Both the position numbers and the translations under genes were made by a program. From positions 1 through 8,125 of the forward strand of contig URLU01000100.1 of assembly GCA_900548765.1 (NCBI GenBank): a stretch of DNA of 8,125 bases, read 5' to 3'. This DNA is from an uncultured Lachnobacterium sp. (GTDB taxonomy: Bacteria; Bacillota; Clostridia; Lachnospirales; Lachnospiraceae). This document shows positions 1 to 5,835 of the stretch, in pieces. Position 1 is the stretch's first letter. Every line of letters begins with the position of its first letter. The notes under the pieces are model-generated. The model searched no databases. It worked only from the letters and a program-made list of their open reading frames with translations, and was not told where the DNA came from.

Positions 1-433
1 CTCCGGTTTGTCTTGCCCGGATGACCATTTTTAATTCTCCATCCGGGTAGCCGCCCTCGGTCTCCCTGCTTGCCAGTGATGTTTGTCCATCAGTCACAAT
101 AAGTCTCACCTTGAAACCATCCTCCGCATAAACCACCAGCTCCATAGTCTCTGAATCAAAGTTAGCGCTTAATGTTAAATTGTCATTTAATCCAAGGCTT
201 GCTTTGCCATCTTCTGAAATAGCTGCACTGCTGGTTAATGTTACTGTTGCCCCGTTCACCGTATAGGAAACTGTGTCACCTGAAATCTGTCCATCAGGAA
301 ATTTAATGGCATGTACATCCTGATTGTTCTCCGGTGCTTCGCCCTCTGCCCTTGCAGTCTGCGAATTCGCAAAAACTGCAATAATTATCAGTGCAAGACT
401 AAGCAGCCATGCAATATGCTTCTTACATTTCAT
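1..433 (-). CDS. Secreted protein of unknown function, N-terminal part (gene runs off the left edge)
   Basis: An open frame reads from an ATG at 433 to the window edge without a stop (144 codons). The start is supported by GGGAGGT eight bases upstream. The first 29 residues form a classical Sec signal peptide: a basic start (MKCKKH), a hydrophobic core (about residues 7-22, WLLSLALIIIAVF) and a probable signal peptidase I site after ARA at 27-29. There is no lipobox cysteine, so it is unlikely to be a lipoprotein. The mature part starts acidic (EGEAPENNQD) and is rich in T, S, V, G and D with alternating hydrophobics, which suggests beta-sandwich or repeat modules of a surface or exported protein. 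I do not recognise a family. Anchoring or catalytic domains would lie beyond the window. It follows the membrane LuxR-type regulator gene on the same strand, and its ribosome binding site is inside a hairpin (442-498). That it is exported is well supported; its function is unknown. Confidence 0.85.
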   Translation of the reverse strand, partial: MKCKKHIAWLLSLALIIIAVFANSQTARAEGEAPENNQDVHAIKFPDGQISGDTVSYTVNGATVTLTSSAAISEDGKASLGLNDNLTLSANFDSETMELVVYAEDGFKVRLIVTDGQTSLASRETEGGYPDGELKMVIRARQTG

Positions 434-441
434 ACAAAATT

Positions 442-498
442 ACCTCCCATGTAAATAATAAAGAAATTTTAGCACTTTTCTACTATTTACAGGGAGGT
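442..498 (-). promoter_or_regulatory. Leader hairpin that buries the ribosome binding site of the secreted-protein gene
   Basis: Bases 442-457 and 484-498 are complementary over 15 base pairs with one bulged base (449), around a 26-nt loop (458-483). In the minus-strand transcript the 3' arm contains GGGAGGT, the Shine-Dalgarno sequence of the secreted-protein gene, and the 5' arm contains the exact complement ACCTCCC. A transcript covering both arms should therefore have its ribosome binding site paired. A candidate extended -10 element (TGCTAAAAT on the minus strand, 466-474) lies in the loop. A transcript started there would lack the 5' arm and have a free site. The pairing is seen directly in the sequence; the regulatory role and this start site are inference. 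Confidence 0.6.
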
Positions 499-534
499 GA
501 CAAATGTCTCAATCTTAATTTTATGCACTTTTCT
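465..534. repeat. Pair of near-identical direct repeats upstream of the secreted-protein gene
   Basis: The plus-strand sequence AATTTTAGCACTTTTCT at 465-481 recurs at 517-534 as AATTTTATGCACTTTTCT, differing by a single inserted T. The copies are about 52 nt apart, or roughly five helical turns. The first copy lies in the loop of the RBS hairpin and the second lies upstream of it relative to the secreted-protein gene. Two same-oriented sites at this spacing would suit a dimeric or looping regulator, but they could also be remnants of a small tandem duplication. No protein can be assigned to them from sequence alone. Confidence 0.6.
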
Positions 535-573
535 GGCTCATTAATTTACACAAGCACTAATATTTCATGGAGA

Positions 574-2004
574 TTACTTAGTCCAGTTATGGTAATAATG
601 GATAAGCTCTGTCCTGGATGAAGTATTGGTTTTCTCATTCATCTTATCAATATGTCTGTATAAGCTGGCTCTGGATAGGGCAAGCTTCCTGGATATACTG
701 CTCACGCTGTCATTATTAGTCAAAAGCTCATTCATTATCTCCGCTTCCCGCTCTGTAAATGAGTGTTCCTCCACAAACAGCTCAAAACTATTGCTTTTCG
801 CCTTTGTCTCATACTCCTTAAGGGCTTCCTCCTTTACAGACTCTCTTTCCCTATCCCTTATAGCTGTGACAAAAGGTACATAATAGACTATAATCGCACA
901 GGTTATACACGCCAAAAGCACAATAGCAACAATCAAAATTGCCATAATGCTTCCACTGTTTAAAAGAGATACAGTAAAGGCTGTTGACACTATTGCGCAC
1001 AGATTATTAACTGCACGTCCCATTCCTGCCCACAATCTCGGCATTTTGGTGTAGTATGATATATCCATAAAGGAAACCATGAAAAATACCACAAAAAAAC
1101 CTGCGGAAATATAGAAGACTATAAGCCCAAATACAAAGCTGCCTCCAAGCTTGATAACCACAATGGAAATGACAGACAGCATGGTAATCACATACATGAT
1201 CAGGGGCATAAACCTTCTGTTTTTCAAATCATAGACACAGCCTGCCACAATACTGCTCTCAGCCAGAAGCAGTCTCGGCCATTTTCCGATATTAAACTCT
1301 CCTGCTGAGTGTACCAGGGTGACTGCATTGTCCAGCGTTGAGAAAATCAGTGTCATCAAAAATACACATAGGCACAGGGCAGTCAGAGGTATTGCAGGGC
1401 TTTTGATTTTTATTATATCCTGATTTAAGTTTTGTGTCATGTTGTCACAATTATCCGCAAGCTTAAATATACAGCCCACAAAGGCAAGCATAAAGCATGA
1501 TATTACAATAGCTTCAAGCCTCTCGCCCCTGCCCCAGTTATTATTGCAATACTGTATGAAAATCCCCAGAGCGTATGCTATTCCCACAAGCTTGCCAAGA
1601 CTGGCATGATTTTCTACTGCTCTGGATGCGAAATAGCAGACTGCACTGCCTGCCACTCCCATGATTACAAAGCAGACGATTCCGCCGGCATAGATTGCCA
1701 GCCTGCTGCAGTGTCCCATAATGGCAAAGACACAGCCTATGCTTACAAACATTGCGGCACAGGCTAGGATTCTCTCTGTTTTTTTGCTTAAATATTTATG
1801 TAAAAAAGCATATAGCACAAAGCCTGCCACACTTGCCCCCAGCACCAGATTCTGTGCGTTGACCACCTCTGTGCTGCCTGCCACCAGTGCCATCATGTCA
1901 TCAAACATGTACTCGGTACACAGAAAGCAGAAGCTAAAGATTGCAAGCGTTATAACAGGCAGGATTGATTTCTTTTGCTGGTTTGATGCATGATAGAATG
2001 TCAT
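574..2004 (-). CDS. Membrane-integral LuxR-type transcriptional regulator
   Basis: This 476-residue protein has two parts. Residues 13-380 hold roughly 10-12 hydrophobic segments (for example about 13-33, 52-69, 78-97, 102-122, 164-181, 203-222, 266-284, 288-310, 333-348 and 352-376), resembling an MFS-like polytopic domain. A charged linker (382-402, rich in E, K and R) then leads to a C-terminal LuxR/GerE helix-turn-helix (about 415-472). This contains FTEREAEIMNELL, the recognition-helix region SRASLYRHIDKMNEKTN and the typical SSRTELI end. Proteins of this layout, a membrane sensor-like domain fused to a LuxR HTH, are known from gut Actinobacteria and Firmicutes, mostly without known ligands. 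The presumed role is to sense a signal at the membrane and bind DNA from the inner face. The ATG at 2004 has AAAGGA six bases upstream. I saw no convincing promoter between the ssrA terminator and this start. The neighbouring secreted-protein gene is a possible target by position only. Architecture is confident; ligand and targets are unknown. Confidence 0.88.
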   Translation of the reverse strand: MTFYHASNQQKKSILPVITLAIFSFCFLCTEYMFDDMMALVAGSTEVVNAQNLVLGASVAGFVLYAFLHKYLSKKTERILACAAMFVSIGCVFAIMGHCSRLAIYAGGIVCFVIMGVAGSAVCYFASRAVENHASLGKLVGIAYALGIFIQYCNNNWGRGERLEAIVISCFMLAFVGCIFKLADNCDNMTQNLNQDIIKIKSPAIPLTALCLCVFLMTLIFSTLDNAVTLVHSAGEFNIGKWPRLLLAESSIVAGCVYDLKNRRFMPLIMYVITMLSVISIVVIKLGGSFVFGLIVFYISAGFFVVFFMVSFMDISYYTKMPRLWAGMGRAVNNLCAIVSTAFTVSLLNSGSIMAILIVAIVLLACITCAIIVYYVPFVTAIRDRERESVKEEALKEYETKAKSNSFELFVEEHSFTEREAEIMNELLTNNDSVSSISRKLALSRASLYRHIDKMNEKTNTSSRTELIHYYHNWTK

Positions 2005-2077
2005 ACTTGTTCCTTTCTTTATTCTTCTTTTAATTTTTTCCTACAAAAGCTTTATCCTGCTTAATTTTTTTACCTAG

Positions 2078-2135
2078 AAAAATCCCTTGAAATTAGCCTT
2101 TACCTCAGTAAATCCGCTAATTTCAAGGGATTTTT
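2078..2135 (-). terminator. Rho-independent terminator of ssrA
   Basis: Arms 2078-2097 and 2116-2135 are perfectly complementary over 20 bp (core CCCTTGAAATTAGC / GCTAATTTCAAGGG). The loop contains a further TTTAC/GTAAA pairing, so the hairpin is nested. On the minus strand the stem starts six bases after the tmRNA discriminator base and ends in a TTTTT run. The outer A/T pairs supply a U-tract in either direction, so it could also stop plus-strand antisense transcription. It separates ssrA from the LuxR-type gene. Confidence 0.9.
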
Positions 2136-2140
2136 CAAAG

Positions 2141-2478
2141 TGGACTAGACGGGAATCGAACCCGTGTCCGAAAATCAATCCCCTGTCCTTCTACGAGTGT
2201 AGTTTATCCTTAAACATTCCCTCCACCACTCAGGAACAAACAACCGAGTGGCTTTAGTAGCTTCATGTTACGCCCATATGCTCAAAGCTTTGCATAAGTC
2301 GTTTCTCACATGGTCGAAGCCCAGATTCTAAAGTGTGAGTGCTCTAGAGTGGACTGCTGCAACTAGGCAGCGTATGCTAAATTATCTTCAGCGTTTAATT
2401 TTAGTTTGGCCATTTAACGCATTACCATACGACTCGCTTCTCCAGCTTCATAATCCCCGTCGAAACCTTTACTAGCCC
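2141..2478 (-). ncRNA. ssrA: tmRNA (transfer-messenger RNA)
   Basis: The tmRNA with SmpB rescues ribosomes stalled on mRNAs lacking a stop codon and adds a degradation tag. The 5' end (GGGCTAG, from 2478) pairs with the 3' acceptor strand CTAGTCC, and discriminator A is at 2141. The hallmark GGTTTCGACGGGG follows the 5' end, and the T-arm ACGGG-TTCGATT-CCCGT precedes the acceptor. The tag reading frame lies at 2363-2410 and ends in TAG. If translation resumes at GCC (2410) it encodes AKLKLNAEDNLAYAA, close in layout to the B. subtilis tag region; the exact resume codon is inferred. CCA is not encoded (CTT follows the discriminator), so it must be added after transcription. The length is about 338 nt, normal for a one-piece tmRNA. 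smpB ends 16 nt upstream. A possible -10 (TAAAAT, 2486-2491) lacks a good -35, so processing from an smpB co-transcript is plausible. Confidence 0.97.
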
Positions 2479-2494
2479 ATATTCAATTTTACTC

Positions 2495-2962
2495 TTATCC
2501 AAGATTGCGGATTTTGAAATCCCTCTCAGCTTCACGCCTCTGGTCTTTCTTCGCAATATCCTGTCTCTTGTCATACAATTTCTTTCCTCGTGCAAGAGCA
2601 ATCTCTACCTTCACAAGGCTTCCCTTAAAGTATACCTCAACCGGGACAATTGTATAACCCTTTTCTTTTATCTTGCCTGTCAGCTTCTCAATCTCCTTTT
2701 TGTGGAGCAGGAGCTTCTTGGGTCTCAGTGGATCTTTATTAAAGATATTACCCTTTTCATAGGGAGTGATGTGCATACCATAGAGATATACCTCTCCGTT
2801 TTCGATTCGGATAAATGCTTCCTTAATACTGCCCTTGCCCATTCTCAGAGACTTGACCTCTGTTCCGGCAAGTGAGATGCCGGCTTCGTATTTTTCATCA
2901 AGAAAGTAATCATGATATACCTTCTTGTTATTGGCTATTAACTTTTTAGGCTCCTTAGCCAT
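2495..2962 (-). CDS. smpB: SsrA-binding protein SmpB
   Basis: SmpB binds the tRNA-like domain of tmRNA, fills the place of the missing anticodon stem and delivers the complex to stalled ribosomes. The 155-residue length is typical. Family signatures are visible: NNKKVYHDYFL (11-21), the AGISLAGTEVKSLR block (27-40), RIENGEVYLYGMHI (52-65), HKKEIEKL (87-94) and ALARGKKLYDKR (122-133). A basic C-terminal tail (KRQDIAKKDQRREAER, 132-147) enters the decoding centre in characterised homologues. The ATG at 2962 follows a very strong TAAGGAGGTG (2969-2978). The gene has its own promoter (3019-3047) and is followed 16 nt later by its RNA partner ssrA, so the two components of one complex are encoded together. 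Nothing in it is missing or unusual. Confidence 0.98.
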   Translation of the reverse strand: MAKEPKKLIANNKKVYHDYFLDEKYEAGISLAGTEVKSLRMGKGSIKEAFIRIENGEVYLYGMHITPYEKGNIFNKDPLRPKKLLLHKKEIEKLTGKIKEKGYTIVPVEVYFKGSLVKVEIALARGKKLYDKRQDIAKKDQRREAERDFKIRNLG

Positions 2963-3018
2963 AACGGCACCTCCTTATTTCATACACCAAAGGCTTTTAT
3001 CCTTCCAGTGCGTTCTTC

Positions 3019-3047
3019 ATTGTAGCACATTTTTTTACTGTTAACAA
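3019..3047 (-). promoter_or_regulatory. Predicted sigma-A promoter of smpB
   Basis: On the minus strand, TTGTTA (3042-3047) is followed after exactly 17 nt by TACAAT (3019-3024), which is preceded by TG in the extended -10 position (TGCTACAAT). The -10 box ends about 56 nt upstream of the smpB ATG. The match is good enough to expect smpB, and possibly ssrA, to be transcribed independently of rnr. I saw no terminator between rnr and smpB, so readthrough from rnr is also possible. Confidence 0.7.
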
Positions 3048-3140
3048 CACGTTTTTATCGACAAATTTGCATATTACAACTTCAAACGCACCTCAATGCT
3101 GCTTCTATTGCTATCTGTCCAATTAACATTTCTCAGTATA

Positions 3141-5258
3141 TTATACTAAGGCAAAATCAATCGTCCTCATAAGCTTATCGGTCGAATCTACAATTACCTT
3201 TACCTTCTGACCCAACTTATATCTCTTATTGGTCACTTCGCCTACTAACTCGTAGGTGTCCTCATAGAACTGATAGAAATCATCCTTAAGCTCTGTCACT
3301 CTTACAAGTCCCTCGACTGTGTTTGGCAGTTCCACGAAAAATCCCCACTCTGTGACTCCTGAGATAACACCTTCAAATTCCTCGCCTACATGCTTTGCCA
3401 TATACTCACACTTCTTTAGCTTTATGGTTTCACGCTCTGCTTCATCAGCCCTGCGCTCCATCTGGCTGGACTGCTTTGCCACCTCATCAAGTATGCTCTC
3501 GTAATGCTCGATTCGCTTTGCATTCATCCTGCCCCGCAGGGTCTCCTTGATTATCCTGTGTATCTGCAGGTCGGGATATCTTCTTATTGGTGATGTAAAA
3601 TGACAGTAATAACTGGCTGCCAGTCCAAAGTGCCCTGTACATGCGGTTGTGTACCTCGCCTGCTTCATAGACCTAAGAGTCAGCCTGCTGATAAGGGCTT
3701 CCTCGTCTGTGCCCTCGATTTTTTCCAGAAGCTTCTGCAGCTCCTTTGGATGCACCTCATCTGCTCCTATGTGCAGAGAGTAGCCAAAGTTATTGATAAA
3801 GGTCGAAAGCTTGTGGATTTTCTCTGTGTCAGGGTTATCGTGTGTCCTGTATACAAATGGTATCTCCTGCCAGAAAAAGTGTGAAGCCACGGTTTCATTT
3901 GCTATAAGCATAAAGTCCTCTATAAGCTTGGTTGCCACGTTTCTGTCATATGGCTTTATGTCGATTGGCTCTCCCTTGTCGTTTAAGATTACCTTGGTCT
4001 CTGGGAAGTCAAAGTCTATTGAGCCTCTCTTCATTCTGCGCTTTCTGAGGATTGAGGCAAGCTCTGCCATTTTTTCAAACATAGGCACCAGCTCCTTGTA
4101 CTCCTCCATAACCTCCGGATCCTTGTCCTCTAAGATTTTCTTTACATTTGTATAGGTCATCCTGCGGTTTGTCCTTATGACAGTCTCTGCAATCTTATGA
4201 TCAATTACCTCACCCTTTGGATTAATGGTCATAATGCAGCTAAGTGTCAGTCTGTTCTGGGCTTCATTCAGGGAACAGATTCCATTTGAAAGTGCATGGG
4301 GAAGCATCGGGATTACTCTGTCAACAAGGTATACAGACGTGCCTCTCTTAAGAGCCTCCACATCCAGCGCGCTGTGCTCCTGCACATAGTTTGACACATC
4401 CGCTATGTGGACACCCAGTACATAGTTGTCCCCATCCATAAAGAGCGATACTGCGTCGTCCAAATCCTTGGCATCCTCACCATCGATTGTAACCATGGTC
4501 CAGTCTCTCAAATCCATTCTGCCAGCCATGTCTGCATCTGTTACTTCTTTTGAGACATTTTCCACCTGATGCATTATCTTTTCCGAAAATTCCACAGGCA
4601 TACCATAGGCTTTGACTATGGATAATATGTCCGTTCCAGGGTCATTTATGTGTCCTATTATCTCCACTACCCTGCCCTCCGGCTTCTTATCCTTCTTGCC
4701 ATAGCTTGTGACCTCAACCACAACCTTGTGTCCTGCCACAGCTCCCATGGACTTGCCCTTTGGGATAAATATATCGCTGCCAAATCTGGTATTGTCAGGC
4801 ACTGCAAATCCAAAATTTTCACTGGCTTCATAGGTACATACCACATGCTTCATGCCACGCTCGATGACCTTTAGTACTGCGCCTTCTTTTCTTTTTCCAG
4901 AAGTGGTCGGAAGTACAGCTATCTCCACCGTATCCATGTGCATGGCGCCATTGACCTTGTCCCCAGGGATAAAAATATCCTCGTTCTCTCCTTCTATTGT
5001 CACAAAGCCAAAGCCTCTCTGGTGGGCAGTAAAGACACCTGTCACATTCTTTGACTCGGCCTTGGAGTACTTGCCTCTCTTGGAAAGCTCAATCTTCCCC
5101 TCCTCCTGCAATTCCAGAAGTATGCGCTCTAACACTGGTCTGTCCTGCTTTGTCACCCCCAGCACTATGCACAGTTCTTTTATCTTCATCGGGACGTACA
5201 TGTCCTCGCACATGAAATCGTATATCATCTTTTTTCTGTATTCGTAGTTATCGCTCAT
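3141..5258 (-). CDS. rnr: Ribonuclease R (RNase II/RNB family 3'-5' exoribonuclease)
   Basis: RNase R degrades RNA from the 3' end, including structured RNA, and clears faulty mRNAs during trans-translation. At 705 residues it is typical of clostridial RNase R and lacks the long lysine-rich tail of the E. coli enzyme. Domain order: an N-terminal winged-helix region (about 7-65), cold-shock-like OB folds (about 72-130 with GFGFVTIEG, and about 135-200 with FGFAVPDN), the catalytic RNB domain (about 245-570) and a C-terminal S1 domain (about 624-703, VISGVTEWGFFVEL). The metal-binding aspartates fit the D-x5-D-x-D-D pattern in TIDGEDAKDLDDAV (D259, D265, D267, D268). The conserved HFTSPIRRYPDLQIHR block is at 553-568. 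All catalytic features are present. The ATG at 5258 follows ACAGGAGGTG (5263-5272). It has its own promoter and lies upstream of smpB-ssrA, its functional partners. Confidence 0.97.
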   Translation of the reverse strand: MSDNYEYRKKMIYDFMCEDMYVPMKIKELCIVLGVTKQDRPVLERILLELQEEGKIELSKRGKYSKAESKNVTGVFTAHQRGFGFVTIEGENEDIFIPGDKVNGAMHMDTVEIAVLPTTSGKRKEGAVLKVIERGMKHVVCTYEASENFGFAVPDNTRFGSDIFIPKGKSMGAVAGHKVVVEVTSYGKKDKKPEGRVVEIIGHINDPGTDILSIVKAYGMPVEFSEKIMHQVENVSKEVTDADMAGRMDLRDWTMVTIDGEDAKDLDDAVSLFMDGDNYVLGVHIADVSNYVQEHSALDVEALKRGTSVYLVDRVIPMLPHALSNGICSLNEAQNRLTLSCIMTINPKGEVIDHKIAETVIRTNRRMTYTNVKKILEDKDPEVMEEYKELVPMFEKMAELASILRKRRMKRGSIDFDFPETKVILNDKGEPIDIKPYDRNVATKLIEDFMLIANETVASHFFWQEIPFVYRTHDNPDTEKIHKLSTFINNFGYSLHIGADEVHPKELQKLLEKIEGTDEEALISRLTLRSMKQARYTTACTGHFGLAASYYCHFTSPIRRYPDLQIHRIIKETLRGRMNAKRIEHYESILDEVAKQSSQMERRADEAERETIKLKKCEYMAKHVGEEFEGVISGVTEWGFFVELPNTVEGLVRVTELKDDFYQFYEDTYELVGEVTNKRYKLGQKVKVIVDSTDKLMRTIDFALV

Positions 5259-5335
5259 ATTTCACCTCCTGTATTTATAATTTTCTAATTTTATAATAAC
5301 CTTTAACTCTTGTTTATACTATAATTCTCAGCCTT

Positions 5336-5363
5336 TTTATAATCGATATTCCTTATTTGGCAA
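5336..5363 (-). promoter_or_regulatory. Predicted sigma-A promoter of rnr
   Basis: On the minus strand, TTGCCA (5358-5363) and TATAAA (5336-5341) are separated by 16 nt; both hexamers are close to the consensus. The predicted transcript would have an AT-rich leader of about 70 nt before the rnr ATG. The promoter lies just downstream of the 5391-5468 palindrome and after the secG terminator, so rnr probably has its own transcription start. Confidence 0.65.
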
Positions 5364-5390
5364 TGCTTTCTTTTAACATAACGTATATTG

Positions 5391-5468
5391 GGATATTACA
5401 CTGAGGCAGTTGATTATTTTTATATCCGTAACTCGACACAAATAATCAACTGCCTTAGTGCAATATCC
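5391..5468. repeat. Long imperfect palindrome between secG and rnr (candidate dispersed palindromic element)
   Basis: Arms of 29 nt at 5391-5419 and 5440-5468 are complementary except at two positions, around a 20-nt loop (5420-5439). The arms begin GGATATTACACTGAGGCAG and end CTGCCTTAGTGCAATATCC. One mismatch is G-U and the other A-C when read as RNA on either strand. There is no T-run next to it, and a separate secG terminator already lies at 5484-5510, so it does not look like an ordinary terminator. Size and structure fit a REP-like or MITE-like intergenic element. No clear target-site duplication is visible. The palindrome is certain; its nature is inferred. Confidence 0.75.
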
Positions 5469-5483
5469 AACACCCCCTAAGCT

Positions 5484-5510
5484 AAATAAAGGACTGCCAA
5501 ACGGCAGCCC
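5484..5510 (-). terminator. Rho-independent terminator of secG
   Basis: On the minus strand, GGGCTGCC-GTTT-GGCAGTCC (5510 to 5491) forms an 8-bp GC-rich stem with one G-U pair and a 4-nt loop, followed by TTTATTT (5490-5484). It starts 12 nt after the secG stop codon and should end the secG transcript, and any purF-purB readthrough, before rnr. Confidence 0.88.
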
Positions 5511-5521
5511 TAATCATCAAT

Positions 5522-5761
5522 TTACCATATTCCCATATTGAGCACGACAGCAATCACAAGGAAAAGGATTACACATACTCTTGTAAGCTTTACAAGAACT
5601 CCTTCCATTGAACGTCCCTTGTTCTTGCCCCAGTAAGTATCTGCTGCTCCGCTGATAGCGCCGAGTCCTGCTGACTTACCTTCCTGCATCAAGATGACAA
5701 CTGTAATTACAAGACTGATTATGATAAATAATACTGATAAAATCGTTTTTAAAACGGCCAC
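5522..5761 (-). CDS. secG: Preprotein translocase subunit SecG
   Basis: SecG is the small accessory subunit of the SecYEG channel and stimulates protein export at the cytoplasmic membrane. The 79-residue product has the expected two membrane segments (about 5-24 and 57-75). Between them is the family-typical stretch LMQEGKSAGLGAISGA (24-39), followed by a DTYWGKNKGRS loop. The start codon is GTG (5759-5761), supported by AGGAGGT (5768-5774) six bases upstream; no better ATG is available before the first membrane segment. It has its own promoter immediately after the purB stop and its own terminator. In many Firmicutes secG lies directly before rnr and smpB, as here. The length and topology are normal. 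Confidence 0.96.
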   Translation of the reverse strand: MAVLKTILSVLFIIISLVITVVILMQEGKSAGLGAISGAADTYWGKNKGRSMEGVLVKLTRVCVILFLVIAVVLNMGIW

Positions 5762-5799
5762 GATTACACCTCCTACTTTTTCTAATAGACAACATATTA

Positions 5800-5828
5800 A
5801 CTATAACATAGGTGTCCGGGCTTTTCAA
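5800..5828 (-). promoter_or_regulatory. Predicted strong sigma-A promoter of secG
   Basis: On the minus strand, TTGAAA (5823-5828) and TATAGT (5800-5805) are each 5/6 matches to consensus with an optimal 17-nt spacer. The -10 is preceded by TG in the extended position (TGTTATAGT). The -35 box starts 7 nt after the purB stop codon, and I saw no terminator between them. secG can therefore be expressed independently of the purine genes, although purB readthrough into it remains possible. Confidence 0.75.
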
Positions 5829-5835
5829 CAACTTT

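Noticed and set aside
504..518. Plus-strand AGGGAGGTGA followed by ATG (504) looks like a gene start
   Set aside because: The frame ends after four codons (ATG TCT CAA TCT TAA). The SD-like sequence exists because it is the inverted-repeat partner of the minus-strand ribosome binding site.
409..621. 70-codon plus-strand frame across the gap between the secreted-protein and LuxR-type genes
   Set aside because: It overlaps the ends of both minus-strand genes, has no ribosome binding site before its ATG, and its composition does not look like a protein. The hairpin and repeats explain the region better.
574..2004. Reading the LuxR-type protein as an MFS transporter
   Set aside because: The hydrophobic domain is transporter-like, but the C-terminal 60 residues are a clear LuxR HTH, and I see no well-formed MFS signature loop between the early helices.
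2486..2491. TAAAAT as a -10 box for ssrA
   Set aside because: It is correctly spaced to the tmRNA 5' end, but no acceptable -35 is found 16-18 nt upstream and there is no TG extension, so I did not list it as a promoter.
3319..5247. Several plus-strand open frames of 60-130 codons antisense to rnr
   Set aside because: They overlap a full-length, well-conserved RNase R gene and show no family features; they arise from the codon pattern of the opposite strand.
5391..5468. Palindrome as the secG terminator
   Set aside because: A compact GC-rich hairpin with a T-rich tail sits closer to the secG stop (5484-5510), and the palindrome has no adjacent T-run.
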